Below are positions 11,783-23,667 of a stretch of 64,000 bases of DNA, piece after piece; position 1 is the stretch's first letter, and each line of letters begins with the position of its first letter. The notes under the pieces are model-generated. The model had not been told where the DNA came from and did no database searches. It worked only from the letters and a program-made list of their open reading frames with translations. Position numbers and translations under genes: made by a program. The stretch comes from Papaver somniferum (taxonomy: Eukaryota; Streptophyta; Magnoliopsida; Ranunculales; Papaveraceae), in the NCBI RefSeq assembly GCF_003573695.1, contig NC_039362.1:12978063-13042062 (forward strand), written 5' to 3'.

Positions 11783-12450
11783 TGTTGGGATTATATGTTT
11801 TAAAAAAATTATTAATTTCCAATAAATTAGTGTCTCATTTAAATGGTTTTATTGTGACATTTATTCTTCCTTTAAAGAATAAATTAATTTCGTTTTTAAT
11901 GTCAAAAACCGTTTTTTGTTGAATTGGTTAATGATGCTAATTACCAACTTATTAATGCATTTCATTTAATCTTATTTAATTACTATTATAAATTAGATTT
12001 TGATGAAAATAATTGAGAGAGTAGAAACATTTTTAGTGAGAGAGTTTTTCTTTTATGTTTTGGTGTTAAAAAGAACTTGGAGAGTTGTTGAAATCCTTTT
12101 TTTTGTGAGAGAGTTTTTCTTTTATAACTTAGGTTTACAAAAGAAAATATTTTTAGAGAAAGAAAAATAAGTGTGTGAACATCTCTTATGTTTCTAAATG
12201 AGTTTCTGAGCAAGAATGAAGTGTAGAAGTTCCACATCCTTTCACCGTGCAAGAGCGATTGTGTAAGAGATTAATCTCGGCTTTTTTATCCTGGGGACGA
12301 CGCGCCATTGAAGAACTGCTTGCACAATCTTGGGCATAGCCGCGAAACGTCTTAAAGATATCAACCTAGTCCGCGACTTAGCCATAACGTTGTTTGTTTC
12401 GTGTTTGATTTTATTTGTTGTGCAGGCATAATTCGACAATTGTTCCAACA
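11783..12450 (+). repeat. Right LTR of copia element
   Basis: It is 668 bp, ends TTGTTCCAACA and is followed by the cttta target duplication and the remaining dehydrogenase exon sequence. Confidence 0.9.
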
Positions 12451-12525
12451 CTTTATCAACTTGCAGCGCCCCTTCCTTGCTTAAGCCCTTGCCTTGGAGG
12501 GTGTCATACTCACCGTGCGACATGG

Positions 12526-15080
12526 GAGCTCGTATGACTTAGCATTTTAAAGGAGGGGAGATTACACTTCGTTTACACTGAATCTTAACAGTACGTTAAT
12601 TGACGCCGTTAGCGTGGACAGTACCTACATCAAAATGTAGACCTAGAGCTAATTGAGACACCAGTATATTGAAGATAGTTTTCTTCTTCTTCTTCTCTTT
12701 CTTCTGTTCTTCGTGTCTTTCTCCCTGCCGAATTCAATTCCAATGAATAGCTTTTTTTGTGAGTGATTCATGAAAATCTTCAGACCCAGATAAATCGAAG
12801 AAGAGGGTGATGAATCTGGAAGCTAATTGAGCTCTGAAAGAAGAAGAAATCAGAAGAAATAAAAATTAGGGTTTCTGCTAGAATTGAATAAGTTGTATAT
12901 TTGGAAGAGGAGTTCGATTTAGAGATGGGTATTGTATGTTGAGAGTAAGGGAGGAGATTTAGCTACTGATTCTCAACTCACATGGAAGAATTAGTGAATT
13001 AGGGTTTTCACAGGAGAAGGAAGTGATGTTGTTAGTGCAAGTTAGGGTTTCGGATGATTATTAATTTGAAGTGGTTTTGCTGTTGAAGATTGTGTTCAGT
13101 CGATTAGGGTTTGGTGGTGCTGTAAATTCGATCATTGAGGTGATGGTGATGGATGGTGGTAATTTTGGTTGTTTTCGATAATCGGTGCAGGCAATTGGAG
13201 ATTGAGATGAAGGTGATGCTGCTGTGAAGAGATTGATGTGATTTAGCGGTGAGAAAACTCAGGTAAATCCAATTTTACATTATTCACTGTCCAGGTGATT
13301 AAGTATTGGTTTTTGTCAACACTGCTTGATAAGTGAAACTAGCTAATCATCACCATGGTATAAATCTTCACTGCAGATGGATATAATGAATGGTGCATTA
13401 CAAAACTACATCGGATCAAGTTTTACCAAGCTTGAAAAGGTCAGCTATTTCTGGATAAGATGTACTAACTTCTATCCACAAGTACATATATATACTTTGT
13501 GTTGAAGAGCAAGTAATCGGTCATGCTGAAATTTTCAGAAATGAATAGCAGTAGTGCAGTCCCAACTAATTTTTTTACTGAAGCATGTCCTCTACTACTT
13601 GCAAAATGATTTTATGGCATAAAGATGGAGACTGTTGTTGTCCAAGACGACATCAATCTTGGTGAAGCTAGAGTGTCATACCAAGTCTCTTTATGTAAAC
13701 ATCAAGTTCATGGTTCTAATGCAATACAAGTTTACAATGGAACAATTTCAGAATAATCAGATACCATGCTTAAGTAAACAAATAACTAGGTTTGCTAGGT
13801 AAATTTGGCTCTCCCTTTTGCTCCAGAAGCCATTCTATGTGCAGTTAAGATCTATGTACAAATTAGAATTGACTAAAGAAGAACATCTGTTGTCGATGGA
13901 CATATTGAAAAAGAATCAATACTGGTGACCAGGGTATGTAGCTTATTTAATAATCTTTCTTTAAATCATCTTTTCAATTCAATTTCGTGTGTTTTCTTTG
14001 CGCTCACCCTGTTTTATTTGGTATGTATTCTGTAAAGATTTAGCCAAAACTTCACAAAATCCAGAAATTTACAAGTCCTCATATTATGATGTGTTAATAA
14101 ATTTTTCCTTCGAACGAACAACTCATGCAAGCATTCTCAATAGGAACTTACTTAGACGCTACCTGTACTGCTCCAACGACAACCCAACCTCATATCCAAT
14201 TCTTTAATCTTCGGCACCATTCATGTCTTGCCTAGACGGTTATACCTAGAGTACAATTCGACGGACAATGTAAGATTAATCCCAACCTATTGCATCTGTG
14301 GCTTGGATGAAGAGACCATTTAAAAATTCGAAAGTTAGAACATGTCCAAGTCTAATTTCTATTCAAGCTGGAATTTGGGACTCCGTACTATTTCAAACTT
14401 GATTTTAGGTAGACAATTAAACATCTGTAAGAAAGGCCATTTTATTTCCAAACAATGCCAATTGTAACCTGCAAGACTGCATTAAGAATTGAACAAGATA
14501 TTAAGCATTTCATACATGCAGGATCATGTAACTTTGGGTATTGTCTTTGCTCTGCATATTTTATTTGCTTCAAATTCTGTATTTTGACTGGATTTATTTT
14601 TGCTAGATATTAGCTTAGTTATTCATAAATTTCTGATTTAGTCAAGTTTTTCCACGTATTTATAAATTATTTTAGTCAAGTTTTTCCAAGTATTTATAAA
14701 TTATGAAGTGTGGGTGGTGGATTTGGTCTTAATATTGATCTTATTAGTTCAGATTTTTTGCTTATTGCAGAAATATTAACGGATATTGTTATCATGTGGC
14801 TCAGAGTTTCGTGTTAACTGCTGGTGCAACCCCTGCAGTTGAGATTTTTAGTATCTTCCTCATTGATATTGGAAATGCATTCCTCCTTAATCATGAAGAA
14901 TATGGAACTGGAGTGAAGCTAGCACCTATTTTATATCATAGAACCAGCAACTTCAGTGTAAGTATTAGTGCTATCGAGCATACAAACCAGGCAAAAAAGC
15001 AAAGACTAAAGGAATCACCCAGCAGTTTACTGGAACCAATAAAAAAAGATGTAGGCGAATGTATTCAAAGTTTGTCTTTG
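12526..15080. other. Noncoding stretch, possibly Helitron body
   Basis: No established family was recognised. It contains CT-rich and 'agggtttc/ttagggttt' segments resembling plant 5' UTRs near 12670-13150. It may be the body of the Helitron whose 3' end lies at 15520; a 5' TC terminus could not be placed. Confidence 0.35.
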
Positions 15081-15260
15081 GACATCACCGGAGTAGGAGA
15101 CGGGGTACAGGGGCGAAGCCGATCCACACCAAAACAGAAATTCTTAAGGGTCGGGGCGAGGCAGAGCCGAGCCGAGCCATACCAAATCAAAAAAAAAAAT
15201 TCTAAGCATGCAAAATTAAATTCTCATTCAACCCTCTGCATTACATGGGATACATATTAG
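14796..15260 (+). CDS. Hypothetical ORF near Helitron 3' end
   Basis: This is a 154-codon open frame. Its first ~100 residues look protein-like (NFSVSISAIEHTNQ, SSLLEPIKKD); the tail runs into the GC-rich subterminal repeats. The segment faintly recalls the C-terminal side of OB-fold/RPA-like proteins carried by plant Helitrons, but I cannot support a domain call. It may be only the last exon of a decayed gene. Low confidence that it is expressed. Confidence 0.25.
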   Translation: MAQSFVLTAGATPAVEIFSIFLIDIGNAFLLNHEEYGTGVKLAPILYHRTSNFSVSISAIEHTNQAKKQRLKESPSSLLEPIKKDVGECIQSLSLDITGVGDGVQGRSRSTPKQKFLRVGARQSRAEPYQIKKKNSKHAKLNSHSTLCITWDTY

Positions 15261-15520
15261 TTTGTTAAAAGAAAAAGAATGTTTAAGAAAAAGAAGGTTT
15301 AATGGATTGCGATGGGGTGGGCCGAAGCCACACCATACCAAATCAAAAATAGTGACTAAACACGATGTGTAGCACGAAGCCGAGCCATGCCAAATAAAAT
15401 ATCCTAAAGATGTATCGGGATGGGCGAATCGAAATCGAGCAACACCAAATCAAAACATAAACATGCATAGACGGGGCAAGGCGGATCCGCCCGATGCGTA
15501 GCACGGGCACAAAATCTAGT
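15080..15520 (+). mobile_element. Helitron 3' terminal region
   Basis: The terminus has the Helitron signature: a GC-rich hairpin at 15489-15508 (gcccg-a-tgc, loop gta, gca-cgggc, one bulged A), a short spacer, then CTAG at 15516-15519 followed by T. Upstream are five or six imperfect copies of a GC-rich unit, gccgagccataccaaatcaaa, alternating with AT-rich text. One of them (near 15362-15376, gatgtgtagcacgaagc) resembles the terminal hairpin. The left boundary of the element is unknown; 15080 marks only the start of the repeats. Confidence 0.65.
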
Positions 15521-17343
15521 TACATAAAATCCTGCAAGTATGGGAAGAATTAGCTGCAGAGAGTAGATTTTGGACTAGATAGCAGCCATCATAGCCTTAA
15601 TGTTACAGGGCACTCTGATAATAATGGCTACCTAATTTTGGTATATATGTAGTTGGCCAATTACTACATGCATTCCTTCACTGGCCTGTCGAGCCGATAA
15701 AACCAAATTATTGTCCCATCAGGCTTTGGAAAGAACAACAGAAAAGCAAAGTTTTGTAGTTGATATTCTAATGTGCAAGTGGCTTGCCGGTCCTTGAAAT
15801 TACTACAAGATGTCAGCATTATATGGGTAGATGAGAATGTCAGGTCAGTCAGACCTGGAATTACTTCTTCAACAACTTTGGCATGCATTGTTACTTGCCA
15901 GAGTCAGTCAATTTGGAACGGATTGCTAGGAAAGTGAAGTCCAGGCGAAAGAAGATATGTGCCCGACTTCCTTGTGCAGTCTGGTTGAACATTTGGCGAG
16001 AAAAACAAGAACATAAATTTCTACCAGATAGTTGTGGCTATCAAATGCACAATTTTGAAGTTCGTCCTTGCACATGAATTTATTTGCTTTAATTTGTCTG
16101 CTCTTATTTGTGATTCGGATGCATTTATATGAACTTGAAATAACTCGATATCGCCCTAATACATGTGAGGAAATTAAATTGTGCAATACTACCAAAAATA
16201 AATAAACAATAGCACATGATGGGAAACAAAAATGAAATGTTTCTGTATGGTCCAGGAACATGTTCAAGTCTTCCAAAATATCCATTAGTCCTGCCCAATA
16301 ATATATCCGTTCAAATTCAAGCGATGTACATCATCATCAAAAGACTATCACACTACACCAAAAAATACTCCCTCCGTTGCTAAAAAAGAGAGGCCAGATT
16401 AAAAAATAATGAAAATATTTCTTTTTTAGAAACGGAGGTAAAAATTCAAATCTCTGCCTCGTAGAGGCTCGTACCATCGGAAGCCCAATACAGATACTAA
16501 TGGAGACTAATTGAGCTTTTTTGGAGGATCAATTTTATATTAATCTTTTTGTCAGATGGTAAAGCTAGTCCCGCTGAAGATGCCCAAGCAATTATAAGCT
16601 TTCACGCCTCAAGATTTGAAGCCAAACAATTTTGAAGGAGTACCTATCTTTCAAAGTTCTGCAATTTCTTTCTCTCCATAGGGCACATGTTTTTAGCAGC
16701 CTTAAAAGTTTGTTTGGATACGTGTCCAAAAGTCAGTTTTTCATATTTGTAAGTCAGAAATTAGCTTAAATATTCAATAGCCTAACGATTTATAGAAAAA
16801 AAAGAATAACAAACAAAATAGTTTTGCTTCTAACTTTTACTTTTTGTGTTCAAACATGCTTATATCTGAATGGCCAACGAGATATTTTCCCATTATGCGA
16901 GAGTCCTCTTGAGTTCCAAGTCCCAACACCAAGCTAACTCAGTATCGTTTTTAATATTTACATACACCATGCAGCTGATTATATCATGACAAGCTTGATA
17001 ATCTACTAGTTTTGGTTAGAGGAACATATCTTTTTTAAGTGGTTTTAAATCATCTTCAATGCTTCAGTCACTGTACACAATTTTTGTCTTCATTTATTCA
17101 TTAAATCTAGTTGTGGAAACCATATAAAAGACATTGAAGATTGTACTGGATTCACGAGCCATATTTAAACCACCAACCACGTAAAACAAACAACAACCAA
17201 GTTGATGTCGAAAGACTATTACAAGTACAACCAAACTAATAAATGCTGATAACAACCAAAGAATATATGTTGAGGATAATATCATGACAAGCTAAAATCC
17301 CAACCAACTTTGTTTGGCTGTTGTGATATTCTTGGCAAGACAA
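15521..17343. other. Intergenic, one MITE, no gene recognised
   Basis: Open frames around 15664-16285 do not resemble known proteins and overlap on both strands. No dehydrogenase exons of the truncated paralogue were found here. A Stowaway-like MITE lies at 16368-16438. Confidence 0.4.
16368..16438. mobile_element. Stowaway-like MITE
   Basis: A 71-bp element starts CTCCCTCCGTTGCTAAAAAAGA and ends with the inverse TTTTTTAGAAACGGAGG, flanked by TA on both sides (16366-16367 and 16439-16440). The terminal CTCCCTCCGT is the classic Stowaway (Tc1/mariner-type) inverted repeat. The right end lacks the outermost bases. No coding capacity. Confidence 0.85.
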
Positions 17344-18797
17344 TTATGTTGATCCAGATGTGCGCTTATACGGCTTGATAGCATTTAGCCACCAGAAAAA
17401 CCAATGTGTGATCTCCGGGCAAAGAACGTTCCAGAAATGTGCAATCTTAAAGCAGTATGGCTCCGCTATGGTTCTATCTCCTCTGCATACTCCCTTAACG
17501 ATCGACTTTGCGCATAATTCCGCGCTAATCACCGGGAAGTTTCCAATGAAAAGCTGTAGGAATTAAACCCACAAAATAAAAACATTTTAAAAATTCTGAA
17601 TGTATTAGTAGTAATTAATCGTGTGTAGTGTAAGCGATACGTACAGTCATGCTTTCTTCATCAACTTCCATTACACCTTCCTTACCCAAATGGTTGCCTT
17701 TGGTCATCTCCGTTTTTATGACCCCAGGAAATGCTATCGATACGGAGACATCAGGATCCAGTTCAGCTCTGAGGGATTCAAAGAAGATTGTCACAGCAGC
17801 TTTACTGGCCTGCAAATGTTTAAAACATACGAATATATAAAATTACTAAGATATTCATTTAACTAGCTAACTGATTAGTTGATCGGATATGACTATATCG
17901 TACAGCGTAGAAACTAAGTCTTGGTCCCATCACCCATACGATGGGTGATGCAATGACGACGATCCTGCCTTTGCTCTTTCTGAGATGAGGAATTGCAGCA
18001 TATGTAGCATAAACTGCACCCCAGAAGTTAACATCCTGTAAATTATGAAACCATTCTGCAACGAGTTACGGATCAAGAATATGTTATGCATAGTCATGCA
18101 TGAAATGATGTTTAGCGCTATTACCATCACTGGTGCAACATTACGGATATTAGAGACTCCTTCGAATGGACATAGGCTAATGATTCCAGCATTATTCACA
18201 AGATGATCCACTGCAATGCATTAAGTTTACATGTTATATCTTCGAAGCAGAGAACAAAGTACTCAGTCAAATACTCATGGGAACTAGCTAAAATGAAAGT
18301 GTATGTAGTTGCATATTTACATCGTCCGAAGTGATTCACTGCTTCATCGATGAAATGTTTACAGTCTTCGACTTTAGTAATGTCTGCACAGACGACCAAA
18401 ACATCTGGACATCCAAGTTCAAGCGCCCTCTCCTTGACTTCTTCAAGTAATTTCATTCTTCTCGCAACAAGGACTAAACAAGCTCCCCTTCTTGCATAAT
18501 CATAGACAAGTTGCTAGAAAATGTAATGCAGAAAACCAAGTAAACAAGTGATACATAACATAGATCTGAAAAGAAATGTATGTATTAAGTAAAGCAACTT
18601 ACCTCGCCTATACCAGATGAGGCACCGGTAATTAGAACAACCTTCCCGGTCATATCTTCCAGGATGAAAGGTCTAACTAGGTTACAGTACAGAAACTTGA
18701 CTAAGAGATAGGGAGGGAAGGTGATACAAAGAAGGATGAAAAGTATAGCAGGGAAAACAACGTTCATAAACTTGTGAATGAGCACATCCATTGTCAT
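17344..18797 (-). CDS. Steroleosin-like 11-beta-HSD short-chain dehydrogenase
   Basis: This is an NAD(P)-dependent short-chain dehydrogenase of the plant HSD/steroleosin family, bound to oil bodies or ER and thought to act on sterols. Six exons with canonical borders (18603-18797, 18321-18513, 18125-18210, 17904-18035, 17645-17809, 17344-17553) sum to 981 nt, or 326 residues plus TAA. Residues 1-45 hold a hydrophobic anchor with a proline knot (FPAILFILLCITFPPY). The cofactor motif TGASSGIG ends exon 1, NNAG is in exon 3, and the catalytic YxxxK (YAASK) is formed across the exon 4/5 junction. The C-terminal CRGDRTIAEP is typical. Start: first in-frame ATG at 18797; a second at 18791 is also possible. 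A TATA-like tatatatatgg lies about 125-135 bp upstream (minus strand). It appears intact. Confidence 0.9.
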
Positions 18798-18799
18798 CC

Positions 18800-19639
18800 C
18801 AAGCAAACAAAAACCTAGAACTTGATTACTATATGTAGGAAAAGATTTCAGCTAAAGAAATGATAAGAAGTGGGTTGGAAGGTGTATAGAGATATAACCT
18901 GAAACCAGTGGGTCTCTACTACCATATATATAACAATTTCGGATGTTTCCAGAACTTACTATAGCCAGGGTTGGGACCTTATAATTAAAATCCCAAGTTT
19001 CAACTTTTCCACAGAGAAGAAAGTAATAGTAAAAATGAGCCATGTTTCACAAAATGACCATGAGCCAAATCACATGAACTAAGCTAGTCAGTCTGCTGTA
19101 AAACCAAACCGGATGCAGCATAGAGCAAAGATGGTTGCTGCAACTTGCTGGTGGGATACATGCCCAACTAATCCGAAATATTTATAGTTAGGATTTCATT
19201 CAAACACCCCGGGTTTTCTCTGTATAGTCAAGTTGTTCATACATGCAGGAGTAATAAAAGTTGTTCAACCAATTTCAACTACAATTGAAAGTTGTGTTGA
19301 GTACGACAGTCTGCAAATACTAGTAGCCACAGATTTTACTTCTTGAATTAATGAGAAACCAACCATTCATCCATCTTAATGTATTTTGGATGAACTTAGT
19401 TGTAAAAGGCAGTAGATATGAATAAACAATAATCACCAACTGTAGAGTCTGAATATCTCTCTTTCAAATAATTCAACGGTCTGTTGATTTTTTGGACCAG
19501 AGAGTTTCATTAAAATGAAGGAATTAATACAATAACATGAAAGTAATTACAGAAGATTTCACCTTTAGAATTCAACCAGTTCCAGTGATAAGAGACGAAA
19601 TATTTACAGGATTCATGTAATTACAGAAGATGACGCTAC
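18800..19639. other. Intergenic between HSD and YSL genes
   Basis: This holds the presumed HSD promoter (right to left) and the YSL 3' flank. No coding or mobile element was recognised. Confidence 0.5.
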
Positions 19640-22600
19640 TTAGGTAGGTCCAAAGCTCATACAGATGGGAGGATTGACCTTCAAAATAGAGAGTATAGCT
19701 GACGGTACTGTCCAAATTCCGTCACCACAGATAAGACCCGAAGCAACAGCTCCTGCGAAATCTTCAGAACTCTTACGGTTCACACGTTCCCACACAAACA
19801 ATATTACTGTACCGACAAACATGTCGATTGCAAAGTAAGCTCCGATATAGAATGGTATTGCCATCGCCATGGGTATCGGGATAAACTGCGAGATCTTCGG
19901 TGGAGTTACATCTCTGAGAATGTTTATCACAATTGCTGCTATGAAGAACCCATAACAGATTGCCAAACAATGCTTGGGAAGCTCAGAGAAACCTTCTATT
20001 CCTAGAATTGCCATCTCCCTGAATATAACAGCGTATGGTGCTTTGTAAGGACCATTTGGATCACCAATGTCAAACGCAGTCCAGAATAACCAGAAAGTTA
20101 GTGGTGCTATTACGCAGCCCATTGCTGTCCCAACAATCTGACTTGCAAACATTGATTTCGCTGATGAGTACGTGAGGTAACCTGTCTTGAAGTCTTGCAT
20201 TAAATCAGCAGCAGTTGACACAATGGACATCATAACACCACAAGCAGCTAATCCTGCTATTACTCCACCATTGGTTCCTACAACTGAAGCAAAGAAGAAA
20301 AGCCCAATTTTCCCGTAAGTTGAGGCTAGACTCCAGTCAGTGAGCCCAGTACCATACGAATTGCAGAAGGCAAGAGCAGGGGCAACGATGTATGAAGTGA
20401 GAACCAGATACCACTTAAGAGGTGGGAAAATCATGGGTATTGCTGCTGTTGATATTGCAGCAAGCCCAACATATCCAGAACCTGCCAACCAGGAAGGTAT
20501 CCTGTCTTTCAAAAAAATCGCGTCCTTTTCTCTTTGTTCCACTAGTAACTTGGAGCTTCCATGATCTGAAATTGTAAGTACAAAGCTGATTAATCCACCA
20601 AAATAGCTACAACATTAGAGACAAGCCACGGAGAAGAAAAAATAGCCAAAAAGAGCAACTTAACAACATTAAAACTAACAACTTTGTATCTGTTCAATTG
20701 CTCCAAGATATTAAACAGTGCTTTTTGTAGAAAATTTTGCTCACCTTGAACCTCGTTGACAACTGGTAGGCTTTGTTTGCTGCTGCTGTTGTAAATTTCT
20801 TTTATGGTTACTGCTATTATCTTGACTAGATTATAGAGACCATCTCCGAGAATTAAAGATATAGCTATGAAAACCTGCACAAGTGAAAAATTCATTATAG
20901 AGCGCAATATAAAAGCACATAAAGCTTTGCCATTCTATTAACTGCATAAAAGATATATATCTGACTAATTGACCTCAGCAGAATGGCTAAATGGTTGAAA
21001 AACTATTACTAGTTGCACTTGGTAATCAAACCAAAAATGAACTATGGAAGTGAGACCTGACTAGGAGAAGGATATAGACTGTTGCAGCAAATAGTCACTT
21101 TCTCTACGTACATAAGCCTCCTTTCATATTGCAAATATCAGAAGAAGTAGACTACTAGTATAAGATAGAGAAATACACTGAGAGTTATAGGTAAATTTTA
21201 ACAAATTTGTCCTAACTCTGTTTTTTTTATTATTTTCAATGAACAACTGATATCAACCAACGTTGCAATAAATAAATTATACAGAAACCAAATTCACCAT
21301 ACCTTATATCCATAGAGACCTTTAAAGTCATTGCTCCCAAGATCGGCAGAGTACCAATCACCAGCATGGGTGTTAATAAAGGGCCAAAGAAATCCCCATG
21401 ATATTATGGCACCAAGAAGAACTGAGCAGTTGACTATATGGGGGCAAATAAGACCACATCCAACGTAAGTCGGACTGAAGTCAAAGTAAAATCTGCATAA
21501 GGAACAGCGGAAAAAAATAAATCAAATGAGAAGTTTGATCAACACCTAACGTTCTAAAACTATGAAACCACAAGATAACACCACTTCAGACTACAAAGGG
21601 AGAAGATAAACATTTATATACAAGCCACATAACATGTGAATAATATGTTATCATGCTGATATACTTCATATTTGGCAAAATAACTAAATTAAGGATTGAA
21701 ACCATACGTGTTTTTGTACAATAACAGGCCAAGTGTAGGAAAATTATCAAAGCCACAAGAGTCGCCAACACCGCTGAAAAACCACTTAAAGAAGCTCCAA
21801 AAGAAGCTTATGCCAAGATATTTCCCAAGACATCGTACTTGCTTCCTGAAAAAAAAATCAAACAAAGAAGATCAGAGGCAAGAAACATATATACTGTGCA
21901 GAAATTTAACCACGTGACATGACCAGCACGAAGCACCTATAGTTAGATTGATTAAGACAGAATATGAGAATGATGGCTTATTTGTGTTGGTTAATGTGCA
22001 GTTTTGCCTTGTGCGACTACTGAAGTAGGCGGAACTGATCTTTGATTAGCATATTAGATAATGGACAACAAAGCAAACCCAGGTTTGAATTTCTAGCATG
22101 ATAACAGTTTGAGACATAAAGAAAGATAGAAAAGCTGTAGGAAATTAGAAGCAAGCTTTTGCACTTACACAGCAAGCTCAGCCCCTGTATTTGTATGAAA
22201 GCTGTTAATCAACATTGCTGTCGCTGTCCCACTCGGGTATGTTAGCTTGTAATCAATAACCATTACCTGTATACAACGTAAACAAAACAAATTTCACCAT
22301 TTACACAATCCTTAGGTCCAACACAAGAACATAGATTACCATGGACGAGTCACAAACAAAAAACCAAGCTAAACATACAGATGACCGTAGTAATATGCAG
22401 CACACAATCAACAACTTGAAAGTAAACTCGAGAAATACCTTGCGAAGAGGAACTAAACTGAACAATCCAAGGAAACTGACAACAAACATGAAACCAATCA
22501 TCCAACCCAGAGATGGATTCTTAATATCTTCAGCTCGGTTACCAGGGTAATCAGGACCAATGAGTTTATATGTTTTCTCATCCATTGCAATCAGATACGA

Positions 22601-23047
22601 TCCAAATCCACCTACACCACATCAAACACAATTAGCTCAATCCTAAGAACATGTTTACAAAAGAACAGGAATCAAATATGCATAGACCTTACCACTAAAA
22701 GCAAGTCCATAGCAAGCAACAACACAAGTCTGAATCACAGTATTCTCTTGACGAGTAAAGGGTTTAACTTGAAATCCTAATTTAGATAAGAAAGTAGTCC
22801 AAGACTTAACAAAGAAGAAACCAAGTAAACCAGCAGCAACATTGAGAGAAGGTATAATACCCACAGTGAGATTAAGTTTATGAGTTATAATACAAAACAA
22901 AGTTCCTAATAAAGCACTAACTACTAATCCCCTGATTGTAATCTGATCTCTCCAGTGAGGAATTTCACCAAAAGCTGGGGTTTTCAAGTCTTTCTCAACT
23001 AATAATGGCTCTGTTATCTCCAATCCTGATGAGTTTTCAGTCCCCAT
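19640..23047 (-). CDS. YSL: YSL metal-nicotianamine transporter
   Basis: This is an oligopeptide-transporter (OPT) family, yellow stripe-like protein. The family moves metal-nicotianamine complexes across plasma or internal membranes. Seven exons (22693-23047, 22439-22611, 22169-22266, 21708-21845, 21303-21492, 20745-20874, 19640-20565) with GT/AG borders give 2010 nt, 669 residues plus TAA, the usual YSL length. Start: ATG 23047 (MGTENSSG). Hallmarks are [102 protein letters not shown], and the ending [22 protein letters not shown]. About 14 hydrophobic segments are spread along the protein. The wording resembles the YSL5/7/8-like branch, but I cannot assign an orthologue. All frames join without a stop. 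A possible TATA (CTTATATTTT, minus) sits near 23256-23266. Confidence 0.95.
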
Positions 23048-23660
23048 GATTTTCCCCAATAAAATTCACAAGATTGAAAAAAAAAAATCAAGGTCTGGGT
23101 TGTGATTATATTGGTGTTTTGAAGTGCGGGGTTTGATAAATTTGAGATCTTTTTCGGGTTCGCTTGTTGAATCAGGAAGTGAGGATCACCATGAATAGGG
23201 ATGGATAATTGAGTTGAAGAGAAAGGTTGTTGCAAGCAAATACCCTGAAGAAAATATAAGGAGATCTTGATGTGGATAGACTCTAGTATGCCATTGATTT
23301 AAGCCGTTGGATTGGGTGAATCTCGAAGATTGATTTGGAAAGTCAATGGAATCAATGGTTGAGTTTGAAAATTTAGTTGTTTAGTTTATCGAGGAGGTGG
23401 TCGAACCTGACAATCCAGGAGTGGGAAAGATTAGGCAAGGACGTGAGGAAACCAACCGGGTTGAGTGTTTGAACAAATCTTTTACCTTTGGGGAACTTAG
23501 GCTAAGGCATAATCCATGAATAACCCATAATATGAGGCTTTTAATTAAAAGAAGTTTAAATTTAGGTCCCTAATTATTAAAAGATATTCATGTCTTTTTA
23601 TATATTGTCAAATCTCAAATAAAATAAAATTTAAATTTAGGCCCAAAATTATTAAAGTAT
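23048..23660. other. YSL upstream region
   Basis: It contains the presumed YSL promoter and 5' UTR, then AT-rich DNA. No coding sequence was recognised. Confidence 0.5.
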
Positions 23661-23667
23661 AGTGTGA

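Larger units (their letters stand above)
7044..12450 (+). mobile_element. Degenerate Ty1/copia retrotransposon
   Basis: Two direct LTRs (7044-7699 and 11783-12450), both TGTTGG...CCAACA, are flanked by identical cttta duplications at 7039-7043 and 12451-12455. A purine-rich tract (ttgggggat) precedes the right LTR. The interior is full of stops, but relics occur in copia order: protease region near 9240-9430 (NVHTSEMRKN), reverse transcriptase near 10520-10600 (FDMKDLSEDG), its tail near 10740-10780 and 10870-10920 (VMRCFKH), and RNase H near 11066-11270 (CDSTAAIA; IPLTKG). I saw no convincing Met-type primer site after the left LTR. Transcription direction is opposite to the dehydrogenase it interrupts. 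Confidence 0.9.
6734..12525 (-). pseudogene. Steroleosin/11-beta-HSD-like fragment split by copia
   Basis: This is a 3' remnant of a short-chain dehydrogenase paralogous to the intact gene at 17344-18797. The last exon, 6734-6949, reads VMPVISAEICAKTTVNG..CRGDRSITEP and ends in TAG; it follows an acceptor (6950-6952) and a short intron with donor GTACGC just below 7028. The penultimate exon is in two pieces, 7028-7043 and from 12456 to about 12525 (QGKGLSKEGALQVDK). They are separated by a copia element. Removing it with one copy of the cttta duplication joins LQVDK to ELSD in frame, exactly matching the exon 5 border of the intact paralogue (EVDEESMT then GTACGT). Upstream exons 1-4 are missing, so the catalytic core is absent. 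It is non-functional. Confidence 0.85.

Noticed and set aside
15664..16285. Overlapping frames as genes
   Set aside because: They are on opposite strands, without family resemblance or splice context.
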